In this document: positions 1 to 11,798 of the stretch, one piece after another | Numbering within the stretch: the first letter of the stretch is position 1 | Layout: each line of letters opens with the position of its first letter | DNA from: Paramecium tetraurelia | Lineage: Eukaryota > Ciliophora > Oligohymenophorea > Peniculida > Parameciidae | Reading direction: 5' to 3' | Length of the DNA: 64,000 nucleotides | NCBI RefSeq assembly: GCF_000165425.1 | Contig: NW_001799555.1 | Coordinates: forward strand, 246,450-310,449 | Translations under genes and position numbers: made by a program | The notes under the pieces: generated by a model | The model's database searches: none | The model's input: only the letters and a program-made list of their open reading frames with translations | What the model was told of the DNA's origin: nothing

Positions 1-544
1 ATACAGCCCTATACGCAATTACTCTCAAACCCAGACACTTCCAATACTTTCTTAGCATTAAAAATTCAATATAGAAGATTCAAAATAACTATGCTAAAGA
101 GAGCTAAATCACTAAATGTCTTATATTCTTGGGTTTTGATCTAAGAGTTACTTATATTGACAAATTTTATATTTAATTCCTTAATTATATAGAGATCAAA
201 AAATTTAGTAGTTAATATTAGTATTACTTACATATAAATCGAATTTTAATAATTTATCAAAGGACTTAATTCTATTACAATATCAAATTGATCCTTTATA
301 TTAAATTATATTAATCTTGCTTTTAACATAATTCTATAGCATCAATTAGAGGAATTGGGCAGAGTAGTTATGAATAAGGAAAGATATTTATTTTTTTCAA
401 AGGAATCTATCATACAACTTTGAGGCAAAGTTGTTAGAGATGACCCACACAAATTGTAATTTGAAGCTGTAATTATTATTTCATAATCTTTCTATTGTAA
501 TCTGTGTCATTATACTTCATTAGATATAGCAATACATCCCTCTA
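1..544. other. left flank without recognisable gene
   Basis: No reading frame here combines a start codon, TGA-free length and recognisable protein composition. AT-rich, with short oligo-A/T runs. No telomeric C3A3/C4A2 repeats are visible, so this is not evidently a chromosome end. Confidence 0.4.
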
Positions 545-900
545 ATGTGATAAGATTAATTATTCATTATCCCAAGTATAGGTATACATTTTCACAAGGA
601 AATATGAGAGCAAAATGACTTAACCAGCTATAGTATTTAAGAGTTAATTAATAACACAGTCCCATAATATTATTTGATTTCATAATTTGTTTTTAGTTTT
701 GGATAATTTGTATTAGTAACGTTGGGAGTTTTAGTCAATGTTGAACTATAATTCAGTGGAGAGATTAACACTCTCACAATTTCATTTTGTCACCTCCTGC
801 TATTTACTAACTATTATTTTAGAAGGAGCATTAAAAAAAAAATAATAAAAAATAATTTAAGCATCATCTGTTTCAATATAAAATTAAGAGAGAGAATAAT
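545..900 (-). repeat. decayed copy of a dispersed element shared with 43.6-43.9 kb
   Basis: This stretch is diverged but collinear with 43605-43915. Shared blocks in the same order are 'tcccaagtatagg' (near 572), 'ttaaccag' (near 620), 'cccataatat...tttgatttca', 'tcacctcctgct' (near 790) and 'catcatctgttt' (near 862). On the minus strand the other copy carries an 87-codon open frame starting ATGATG; here the matching ATGATG is present but the frame is broken by TGA soon after the 'gcaggaggtgacaaa' block. This is best read as a paralogous, decayed copy of a small gene or of a non-coding element. No terminal inverted repeats or target duplications were seen. Confidence 0.5.
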
Positions 901-1790
901 TTGAGACAGTTGTTTTTTACAGCCATATGAAAATTTTATCATCTAGAAATAATTCATTTTTAGATAGTATATTACTAAATCTTTCTGGAGAGAGCTTGGA
1001 TTACATTTTTTAGGGAATGTATCTTTATCTCTCATTTTAAGATGATATTTTTTTTTGAATTTGAAAAGTTGTTTTTTCTACAGTTATCTTTTCTTTTGTA
1101 TAGTTTAAAACATTATTTTATTACTTTAATCCGTAAATATTATATTATGACACCTTAAATCAAAGGATGTAGTAAAACATAAAATAAATTTTATAAAATG
1201 AGTTTCAAAAAAATTCTTCTTTTGATTATTCTTATTAGGTAAAAATTACAATTGAACACCAATACCAATAAATTCTCTGGACTGTAAGGTTGATCAAATG
1301 GATGCTCTGATGCTTAAACGAAGAGTAAATCATAAATAATCTAAAAGAATAGTATTATATAAATTGTTAATTTAAATATCTTGCTTTAAAGAGATGAACA
1401 CATAATTTAATTCAATTAGCTATGTTTCAGTTAACTTAACTAAATGAAATTAAAATTAAAATTCTAATTATATAATTAATATTTTATTATATGAAGATTT
1501 ATTATGTTATTATATTTATTAAATTTGAATACTTTAATTAAAATAAAAGAATTTTCGAATTAAAGTAATATTAAATCCATGTTCTTATCTTGAGTCGATT
1601 CCAAATACATGATCATTATTGTAATATTTCTTTTTGTATAATTACCAAATTTAGAGTAATAATAAATTAAGAATTAGCTTCTAAGTGAGTTCCTCTATAA
1701 TTAAATGGTCTAATATTGACCAACACCTTTATATTTCGATCGCAAATTAATGTAATTTAAAATATTTTAACGAATTAATTTAAACAAATT
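901..1790. other. non-coding stretch
   Basis: No convincing gene. One short frame at 1198 begins with a hydrophobic, signal-peptide-like stretch (MSFKKILLLIILI) but meets TGA after about 31 codons and no 18-35 nt intron extends it sensibly. The rest is AT-rich spacer before the coiled-coil gene. Confidence 0.4.
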
Positions 1791-3856
1791 ATGTCATAAT
1801 AATAATACGAAGGATTGATAGAGGAGAACACTTAACTTAAGAAAGCCATAATTTCTTCTAAGGCTGTGATAGGCAGAAAGATTAGTAATTTACATTTTTT
1901 ATAATAAAAGATGAATATGAGACTCTTCAAGCAATCAATGAGGAGTTGAAATAGAATCTTGATAAAATGAGAATGGAGAATTAGGATTTATTATAGAAGT
2001 ATAGAATAGCTCTGCATGACAGAAAATAAACAGAATAGCAATTTGATAATGCAACTAAGAATTGGAAACTATTAATTGAATAAAAACAAAGAGAAATCGA
2101 AGAAATCTAAAGCAGATTGACCCCTGCGTTTGATTAAGATATGATGAGAATTAAATTGTTGAATGAATTAGATTTACCACATAGATAATAATTGGAATAA
2201 AAGTAATTAGAGATTGAAAAGTTGAATGAAACTATTTATTAATTAAAAAGAAAGATTGATTTGGAAATATCAAGAGTAGAGACTATATAAATAGATAAAG
2301 ATAAAGAAATGAAATTGCTTTAAGAAAAACATAAGTTAGATTTAGCAGATCTCTAACATTAAATCTCTGATTTAACAAAATAAGTAGAAGATAACAAGGA
2401 CAGAGACACAATCAGAAAATTAAGAAAAGATTTGGAAGAATACAAATTAAAATTCTGTGCTACTGATACTGAAAATGAAGAATTAAGAAATGAAAGAGAT
2501 AAAATTAGAGAGGAGAAGAATGATATCATGATTAAATTTGCCAGATAGCTTGATTCGGAGAGGAATGATAAAAGACAATTTAAAAGTGATTTTGATAAAT
2601 TATAAGTGAGAACTAGATTCTTAGAGGATGAATTTAGAAAAGAAAAATAAAGAAGAGAATAAGTTGCAACTGATTTTGAAATTTTAAAAACTGAAAAAGA
2701 TTAGTTGTTAACTGATTTAAGAAAAAAAGATGATACAATTCATTATCTATAAAGAAAAATTACTGATATGGAAGAGGAGTAATTGGAGTAAGAATAGAAG
2801 GTGTAAGATAAGTTAACACGTTTGTATTAGGATGAACATGATAAGTATTTACAAGAGAGAAATAAGGCAGTTACACTTTAAAAGGATGTTGATAACTTAA
2901 AAAAAAGATTTAGTGATCTTTAGGATGATTATAAAGTATTGAGGGATAGATATCAAAAGGAAAACACAGAAAATAAAGATTCAATCAGGGTATAGAATGA
3001 AGAAATTGAAAAGTTGAAGAAAACCCTATCACAATAATCAAAAGAAATTGGAGATTTAGAAAGATCCAATAAAAATAAAGAAGAACAACTTCATGATCTA
3101 GAAAATGAAAATGAAACAATCAAAAGAAGAAATCGAGAACTTCAACATAGAATCTAATTAATTGAAGTGAATCCTCTTCCAACTCCAGTCTAAACTCAGC
3201 CTATAATGAGTTAATCTTAAGTACCTACTCTTAGTTAAGTTCCTTAATTTGCTTAATAAATTTAAGAACAGTACGATACCACAAAACCGAATAAGCAATA
3301 AATTACAGTATAATCAGAAAATGATCCTTAAAATCAACAATAAATGTTAGCTTAAAAACAATCTCTTTAACAAATTACTGAGGAAAACAGGTCTTTGATT
3401 TCTAAGAATAAAAAACTCAATAAAAAGCTTAAACTAGCAAATGAGAAAATTCTTGAACTCTCTATGAAAAATACTATCTTAGAGAAATAAGTATCAAGAT
3501 AGCACTCATAAACACCAATATAAGATTTTGATAGATCTAGTTTAGGTGCACATGCTCATTCTTAGTCGCCATTTAGACAGGAGGTCTATTAGTAGTTAGG
3601 CAATGAAACAATTGAGTAAAGACCATCTTAACAAGCTGTTCATACTGATACAAGATTGGATAGATATGATAAATAAGAGTGCTAAACTCGTTAAGATAGA
3701 TTTACTTAATAATCATAAGATAAACATCGACCACGGGGTTAATCTGGAATTGATGCTCGTGGAGTCTAAGGTCATCCAATCGAAATAAGAGATGATGAAT
3801 TACTGAATAAAGTTATGTTGCTTACTGATGCGTCTGGATAAAACAAACACTGGTGA
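1791..3856 (+). CDS. CEP83-like coiled-coil protein
   Basis: A 679-residue protein, one 26-nt intron (1885-1910), stop TGA 3854-3856. Almost the whole length is charged heptad coiled coil (about residues 40-440), followed by a Gln/Pro-rich segment (about 440-510), a second short coil and a polar tail. Near residue 105 is a motif 'SRLTPAFDQDMMRIKLLNEL' followed by LDLPHR; this LTP...R(I/A)..LNEL...PHR arrangement is what I know from CEP83/CCDC41, a distal-appendage protein that docks centrioles/basal bodies. Assignment is by motif and architecture only; any long basal-body coiled-coil protein is an alternative. The neighbour 78 nt downstream (convergent) is an axonemal dynein chain, which fits a ciliary role. 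The start is the first ATG of the frame, preceded by in-frame stops. Confidence 0.75.
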
Positions 3857-3934
3857 TTTTTCTTTATTTATATATATTTAAGATATGAATATTCGTTGAA
3901 TATTGACAATAAATATGTTTTATAATTTATGATT

Positions 3935-6064
3935 TCAGGAATCTTCCCTTTCCCATTTAGAAACAACTTGCAATAAGTTTTCCATTTTTTATTTTTCATA
4001 TTCTTCTAAAGGCATGTTCTCAAACTCTTTAGGTACTTTGCCATCAGGGAAATTAGATGCCTTAACTCCAGCTAAAATTGTAATTGCATAGTTATACATT
4101 TTGTTAAATTAGGACTTAATTTAAGTAATGTAATTCCACCATGAGTATCACCTACTAAGATAATTGGATCTCTTTGATTAAATGCAATATTTGTTAGTCT
4201 TGGTTATTTAGAGGGTTTTTATTCTGCAAGTTTTCCGATTTTATCAACATTCAAATCATAAACAAAAATCTTGTCTTGAGTGGCACAAGCAAAAACTAAA
4301 AATAGATAATTAATGAATACCTGTAGAACTGTAGGGTGCCCACATGGCATCGACAACCTACATTCCTTATTCAAAACTCATAATTTAAGTAGAGATTTTA
4401 GAATCCCAAATTTTAACTGTCCAATCAGCAGAAGCAGAAATGAAAGTTCTAGGATGGAAATTGTTCCATTTAACCTTGTATACTGCCAAATTATGACCCT
4501 GATTATAGATATTATATAAATACAATGTATGTTTCTTGATATTATCCTGAATATGCTCTTGAACATTTATGTATTTTTCCTTCTTCAGTACCAACCAAGA
4601 AGATATGAGGTTCGAATTTATTGAAATCAAAACACAAACCACCAAGCTAAACCAATCAAAGTACTTTCCTCTTCATTCTTTCCAACCAATCTTAATCTGA
4701 TGACTTCTTCAGGCTCTAATTTATTTTTCATCAACACCCAATTCATAACTCTACCATCAGATGAAATTGAATAGAAATTATAATTCTTAGAGATATCTGG
4801 ATTCCATCTAACTTGCCATACTGGGTCTGTGTGTTTCTAAGTTCTTACTGTTGATTAATAAATTGGTTTTTTATGTTTGTTTCTGATATCATAAACTAGC
4901 ACTGTTCCATCATATAATCCTACAGCCAATAATGCTGGACTTTATGGATGGAAATCTAAGCACATCACACCAGCTTCACATGTAAATGCATATTCTGGAT
5001 GAGTTGTATTTTTAAGAGAATATAAACAAATCAGACCCATTCTTTATTTTGAAAATTCGTAACTACCAAAACTTACAGCAAATAGATCCATATATCTTGG
5101 ATTCCAACACAATGATGTTACATGTTTCTTCTTTTACTTTTCATTTGAAAATTTCCAAATTGGCAATAAATGTCTAATTATTTAGCTAAATCTTACCCTT
5201 CATTCTTCGATGTCTCAACTACTTCGCCTTGACTCCAATAATATTTGTAATCATTGTATTTCTCTTTCTGATCATTATGAACCACTGTTCTTTCCATTAT
5301 TTTTAAACATCTCTTAAAAGATGGCTTATAAACTGTGTTATCCGAAGTGTGATCTTTCTTCTTCTAACTTTCCTCTTTGGCTTTATTTTAAATATAAGCA
5401 TCGAAAATTTCCCATTAAGTAATTTATCCTTTCAATGTATCACTAGGAGGAGGCTCTGTTGACACACCTCTTTCTCTGATGACTCTTCCATCAGTTTAGG
5501 CTTCTCTCGCATTATAATTAAACTTGTTTCTCATTGTTTATTTAATTGCCTCCTTGTCCTTTGCTGCCCCAGGATCTTCCATTTCTAAATTCCTTTCTGC
5601 CTCTTTTATCAATGCTTATTTTGTTTCCCATAATTCCTCCTATATTCTGGATTCATTTGAGTCTTTGTGTATGATTTCTCCATCCATCCTGAAGTGAATT
5701 ATTAATTATTCAACCAACTCATCAGTTTTATACTATCATTAATGATGGGTAGTTACTTTTCTTTATAAATAATCATATTGAGTGATATTCTTAGGGGCTT
5801 GAGGATTGGTAGGTATCAACATTTTAGATGGCATGTCTTCATTCAGTTCCTTCTCTGTCAATTAAGGTCTTTCTCTTTCTCTCTATTAATATTTATTTAT
5901 TTCAAAACTTCATGTTAATATTCTGATTCATCACCATCTGGTTCAGCTTCTTGTTGATTTAAATTCTGGTTGGCTATTTTAGGTTGTTTTTTCTATCAAT
6001 TATAATTAATAAATTTACCGGTTATGGTCTCCTGAGGGCTCCTTTTTATTATTTTGGGTGGCAT
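3935..6064 (-). CDS. DNAI1: Outer-arm dynein intermediate chain, DNAI1 (IC78-like), with apparent frameshifts
   Basis: WD-repeat intermediate chain of the axonemal outer dynein arm. N-terminus [13 protein letters not shown]; then the family signature LTEKELNED...NPQAPKNI; then a WD beta-propeller with '[18 protein letters not shown]', 'GVMCLDFHP', 'VWQVRWNPD', '[20 protein letters not shown]' and '[13 protein letters not shown]'. Seven introns of 23-26 nt restore the frame. Conservation runs across two places where the frame does not close: an extra base at 4644-4645 (GLA/GGL of the propeller) and one near the T6 run at about 5990-5996 (alternatively a 45-nt intron there). Corrected length would be about 650 residues, normal for DNAI1. 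Either a young pseudogene or assembly indels; the identity is not in doubt. Confidence 0.9.
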
Positions 6065-6466
6065 TTTTAATTATTAAATAAACTTAATCAAAAATGATTG
6101 TATTTATAATATATTCCACTCAATTAATTATCCTCCTCAGAATTGCCATTTTATGATTGTACACTTGTTCAATCCCAGGAATCTGAATTCCCATAGATTA
6201 TTTTATCAATATTTCAATGAGAGAAGATGAAAAATACAAGAAAATTAGTATTTTAAAAGTATATTTAATTTTTTCAGTTGCTTAAAACTAAAAAAACAGT
6301 GAAATTTCAAATATGAATTGAAACTCAAATGAATCTAACTGAAATCGTATCCAAATATTAAAAATATAATCGATTCATGCTCTCATTCTCGAATAATTTT
6401 ACATGTATTTTGATGATAATTATAATTATTTAAATCAATAATATTTATATTAAATTATATTAAAAG
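6065..6466. other. divergent intergenic region (DNAI1 / ISY1)
   Basis: About 400 nt between two divergent start codons; it should contain both promoters. No specific element can be named. Confidence 0.5.
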
Positions 6467-7376
6467 ATGGCTAGAAATGCAGAAAAGGCTAAGGCAATGC
6501 TTTCAAGATGGTACAGATTGAAAAGAGATATACGTAATACTACAGATGGAAAGTATAAGTCTATTCCAAAAGTGTAAGAATGCGTCAATCTCTAAGAATG
6601 TGAATTGGAGAGATAGGAAGTATTAAAGGTGGTTTCAAAATTGGTCTCTGATATTTAAAATGCTGGTTTGGGTGAGCATAGAATTAGGGAATTGAATGAT
6701 GAAATTAATAAAGTCATCTAAGAATTGCGGTAATGGGAAGATAGAATCAAAGAATTAGGAGGGCCAGATTATAGAAGATTAAGTGCTAAGATATATGATA
6801 CTCAAGGCATTGAGTTGACAGGAAAAGAAGGATATAGGTATTTTGGAGCTGCAAAAGATTTACCTGGAGTTCGAGAATTGTTTTTCTCAGAACCACCTTC
6901 TGAACCCAAAAAGTCAAGGACGGAGTTGTATAAGGTAATTGTAAATAGATTATGTAGAATATCTCATATAACTATTATGGAAGTCAGAATTAAGAGTTGT
7001 AAGAGATTTTAGAAGAGGAAAGAGAATTGGAGAGGAAGGCTTAAGAATAGGAGTTGCAAAGATTCATTGAAGACAACTAAGAGCTGGTTAAAGATTTCAA
7101 TACAAGGGAAGAGATTTTACAATATATCAAATATGAAGTTGATAAAAGAGATGATGTGTTGAAGAGAATGGAAGAAGAGAAATGTAAAATCTTAAATTAA
7201 ATAATTTAGAATAACACTCTGATTCTGAGGAATATGAATAAGATCAATTAGAATAAAGAAAGCAAGAGTTGATTAGGCAATATTATGCTCCTGAGAAGAT
7301 CCATTCTTAATATGTTACTACAGTTGAAAAGGATGCAGATCTTGAATCATTTATTAGGGGAAATATGGCAAAATGA
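6467..7376 (+). CDS. ISY1: Pre-mRNA splicing factor ISY1
   Basis: 286 residues with two introns (6935-6957, 23 nt; 7184-7209, 26 nt); human ISY1 is 285. It is a spliceosome-associated component of the NineTeen complex that acts at the catalytic steps. The N-terminus MARNAEKAKAMLSRWYRLK is the conserved ISY1 start. Further family features are 'LGEHRIRELNDEINK', 'GGPDYRRLSAKIYD' and 'GYRYFGAAKDLPGVRELF', with an acidic/Gln-rich C-terminal coil. The stop is TGA at 7374-7376. All features are normal and no lesion is seen. Confidence 0.97.
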
Positions 7377-7845
7377 TATTAGTTGCATTTATCTATGTAT
7401 ATTTTATATTATATATATATTGCATTCTTAAATGGAATATGAATTTAGTTTATTTTAATTCTAAAAGTCGCTTTCAAGAACCTATTTAAATTTGATATAT
7501 CACATTTCAGATATTATATATTAATTGATACTAACAATAGAAAGGATTTTTTATAAAATTATCAAACATTTATCATATATAAGACAATTCATTACTCTTT
7601 AATAAACCAAAAGGATTGAATATAAGAACCTCATTCTTTATCTATTTATAATTTGCAAATATATTATTATATTAGAATTGCTGAAATTTAGAATCTTGTA
7701 AACTATAATTTTGTAGAACTTAAAGAATCTAATGTTTTAATTGGATGGAGAGCAATAATGTAAATGAAAACACCTTGCTCCATAATTCAATATGTGGAAG
7801 TGTCAGGACTCGTAGATATAACTTAATAAATTATAATAATAATAT
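7377..7845. other. convergent intergenic region
   Basis: About 470 nt between the stops of ISY1 and the Tctex1 gene. A plus-strand frame from 7745 is the antisense of the Tctex1 gene and is not annotated. Nothing else recognisable. Confidence 0.5.
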
Positions 7846-8268
7846 TCAAATCATGCTTACTGCAAAGACACTACAAATACAATGGAGAGTATTTTTTTAT
7901 TGCTCTTATTTTGCTTATTTATCTTTTGGCCAGGATATGATGATTTATCCATCAGCAACAGTATCCCACCATTGTGAAGTTGTAACAAATGCTCCTGCTC
8001 CATTTCTTTACATAATCATGCAATGAACTATATATCTTAAACCTGTAAACACAATCTTACTTGTATGGTTTTCCCAATTCAATTAATTATTATGTAACTT
8101 TTTCGCAAATTGCATTAATCCAACCTTGGACCTAGAGTAATGTCGTGAATTTACTTTGGATTCATCATATTGAACTTCTTTTAAGACACTTTCAATGGAT
8201 TCTTAGGTGATACGATCTACTTCTTCTTGTGAATAGGTATTCTCCTCTAAATTTTGATTTTCTTCCAT
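7846..8268 (-). CDS. Tctex1-family dynein light chain
   Basis: 140-residue intron-free protein. The C-terminal two thirds is a Tctex1 domain: 'SIESVLKEVQYDESKVNS', then 'IVFTGLRYIVHCMIMQRNGA', then 'WDTVADGQIIISWP' and the final CICSVFAVSMI strand. The N-terminal 25 residues are acidic. Tctex1 light chains bind dynein intermediate chains in cytoplasmic, axonemal inner-arm or IFT dynein; the sequence alone does not tell which (DYNLT1, DYNLT2B and similar). The start codon lies only 11 nt from the divergent start of the KDEL receptor gene, so promoter elements must lie inside coding sequence or the true start is a later Met (for example LMQFAKK). Confidence 0.93.
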
Positions 8269-8279
8269 TAATTTTATTA

Positions 8280-9128
8280 ATGAAACAATAGCTAAATTAC
8301 ACGCTTTGGATAACTTTCCTGGTTTCAACTGTTTTGATCTACTTATTTTTCAGTTCAGGGGAATTTAGTTTCATATTAACACTGGCTTGTGGAATTCAAT
8401 GCTTTGGATTTGGATTAGTATTTGTGACAATTTCAATTACTAAAGAGACAAGTGGATTAAGTAAATAGACCTTTATTTGTTGTGCTTAAGCATTGTTGGC
8501 ACGTTTATTCTCAATTCTGACTTTCGAAGTATATTGATTAAGCATAACTTAGGGTTATTTGCCTTCAGATGCAACAGGGGATTATGTGTATAGATTATTC
8601 GAAATTTTGTCGCTCATCTTTTGCATATTGACAGCATTCAGCATAAAAAATAACAAATAAGAATTGTTCCAATGGTATTACTTCACTCCAGTGATGTTGG
8701 TGACTGCTTATTATGTGCATCCAGGATTGAATTCACATTCATTTTGCGATATCTCTTGGGTGTTTGCTTTGTATATGGAATCATTCGCAATATTGCCATA
8801 GATACACCTTTTCACGAAGAGAGGTTAGAATTCAACAATAATATAGAGGGAATAATTGAATATCACACATCTAATTTTGTAATCACTCAAGCTCTCAACA
8901 AAGTAATCTGCGTGATCTTTTGGTTTTATTCTTATGAGGAACTCAATCGAAGTTCAGATGAGTCAACCATAAGTGTGGCTCCTTAGTTGAGTGGCTATTT
9001 TGTGATGGTGGCTCAATTGATTTCAATTGTAATTAAATTAGTAAAAATAGATCATAACAGCAGATTTTGTGTATAAATATTTGCAGAGTTGGAAATAGGG
9101 TATTCCATTGGTTATGTTGCCTTCATGA
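8280..9128 (+). CDS. ERD2: ER lumen protein-retaining receptor (KDEL receptor, ERD2 family)
   Basis: 259 residues, three introns (8529-8552, 8824-8846, 9029-9050). Seven hydrophobic segments. Hallmarks are 'TFEGYLPSDATGDYVYR', 'ISWVFALYMESFAILPQI', 'EYHTSNFVI', 'WFYSYEELN' and the C-terminal 'ADFVYKYLQSWKQG' ending IPLVMLPS. It retrieves HDEL/KDEL-tagged ER proteins from the Golgi in COPI vesicles. It belongs to the longer ERD2-like subgroup, as in plants, judging from the N-terminal hydrophobic extension. The start is the only available in-frame Met and is 11 nt from the divergent Tctex1 start, so a short upstream exon cannot be excluded. Confidence 0.95.
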
Positions 9129-9162
9129 TGTAGAAAATAATAAAAATATTATATATATATTA

Positions 9163-10997
9163 TCATTTTGCAAGCATCATATCCTAAAATTATTGTCTTT
9201 TATTATTAAATTTATCCTGTCCTATTGATTCCATATCAAACAACTTAGGTTGTAAACAGGGTTTAGGAATTGCTTATTGAATTTGCTTTTTGACTGTTTG
9301 TTTGACTCTTAAAATGGGGGGTTCAGACTATTGTCTGGGTTACATTTTGACATTAGATAGTTTTGTGACTTTGGCACTCACTTACTCATCTTCTCCATGG
9401 ATATTGATACTTTCAGGTCTTGGGATGTTTTGAAGTTTAGGGAGATTATTAGCAGGAGTGTTGGGTTTGAATGGAGCTCTGACTACATTATTTTTAACTT
9501 ATTATTATTATTAAGGAATTTAGGATTCTTTCATATCTTTCTTCTAATTTCTTTTTATGTCTTAAAAGATACAATAAATTAATACTTGTTCCAGTCCAGC
9601 TGTCTTGGAGTGATGAAGCAAACTCTATATATTTGTCATACTTTTGAGAATCCTCCAGTGGATATATCTTAACATAATCTCCTAAATGTGCATTCTCATA
9701 GTCATTCCTCTGCCTCTCCCATTGTTTCATTTGTGACATCTTCTCCTCCATTGTCAACTTCACTTTTTTGCCTGTCAATACTCTCTACTGGAGAGATTCC
9801 TTTCTGGAGGCAATTATTTATTCTTTGGCTTTCAGACTGACATTCATTAATTTCAATGTATCTCTAATGAGATTTTTCTTAATCAAAGAGTCAAGAGGAG
9901 TATCTGTAGTGAAACTAGGAGTATGATTAACTTCCAGTAAGATTGGTTATAGTTTGTGATTCAAAAAGATATCAAATCCCAAGATTTCAAAACACATGTT
10001 ATTAGCATAATTATCTGGTTGACATGACCTGTAATGATGACTCAATATTGGTTGTACAGTACAAAAGGTTTTAATAAATAGCTCATACATCTCTTACCAG
10101 AGCTTTTTAATGTCATGTCCTTCTTATTCTAATTTGCTAAATACTGCCTTGATGGATCTCTTATGTCCAATATCCATTCTGCTGGCATCCTTATTGAATA
10201 CAAAATTTGGGTTTTCTTTATTTATAGCATAATTGGTTAGATGCATACACATGTCTTCTAGATTTGATGAATTGGGAGGAACATATGGTTCCGTAGCAAA
10301 TCTGACCAAACCATCTTAGTATACGTATATTCTCATAGGATCAGTTCCAGCCAACAGGACATAAACTCTCAAATCAAATTTTAATCCTTCGATTAAGAAT
10401 GGTCTGTGCATGTATCTCTAGGCCACATAGTGATCATTTGGATTGATGTCATTGATGTTCCTTGTTAGAAATATGCCTCTTCCTTGGCAACTGGCTTCAG
10501 GTTTGACAATGAAGGTTCTGGCTTTTCCTTTTACGAATTGGTTTTTAAAGTCGCCATATTCGGCTGGCAATAGCCACGTTTATGGAAAGAACTTAAATTC
10601 TTCTGAGAATTATTTGCGCATCTTCATTAGATTTCTTCCTAGATGATTCTTACGAGCAAGAGAATACATTCCAGGGAAATGATTAATTTTTTGGTATGCT
10701 ATGAATTATTTATAAAAATACGTTGCATTTTTCCAAGAGTCTCAGGTTGAACGGCTGCATCTGTCCAAAACATATCCCAATTGGTAGCATCAGGCTCATA
10801 TTGTAAAATCCACTTAAATAACTTTTTACCAACAAACTTCACAACATCATATTGAGTATCTAAAATAAGATAGACGACTTCTCACCTGACACATTCATTA
10901 TCAAGGTTGTCTTCTTCTTGGAATTGTCTTCAGTCTCGCTTCCGCTATCTTCAAATTCTCCATTGAAGTGTGGTTCCTTTGCTAATTATTATTTCAT
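9163..10997 (-). CDS. Tubulin polyglutamylase, TTLL6/13-like
   Basis: 586 residues, three introns (26, 23, 25 nt). The tubulin-tyrosine-ligase-like ATP-grasp core spans about residues 55-390. Visible motifs are '[20 protein letters not shown]', '[16 protein letters not shown]', '[20 protein letters not shown]', '[19 protein letters not shown]' and '[11 protein letters not shown]'. These cover the ATP-binding Lys/Gly loop, the HLTNYAIN motif and the metal-binding EVNH. Family members add glutamate side chains to axonemal and basal-body tubulin. The C-terminal 100 residues are polar and Gln-rich. The stop lies 34 nt from the KDEL-receptor stop (convergent), and the start lies 13 nt from the divergent Rab start. 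The alternative start MNVS lies within exon 1. Confidence 0.95.
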
Positions 10998-11010
10998 ATT
11001 ATTAATATAA

Positions 11011-11772
<762 letters not shown>

Positions 11773-11798
11773 ATCTAATTTAAATTATGTCATTTCTC

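Noticed and set aside
1198-1290. Signal-peptide-like start MSFKKILLLIILI
   Set aside because: It reaches TGA after about 31 codons, and no intron of normal size yields a sensible continuation.
7745-8026. Plus-strand 93-codon frame starting MESNNVNEN
   Set aside because: It is antisense to the Tctex1 light-chain gene, whose minus-strand translation is clearly conserved.
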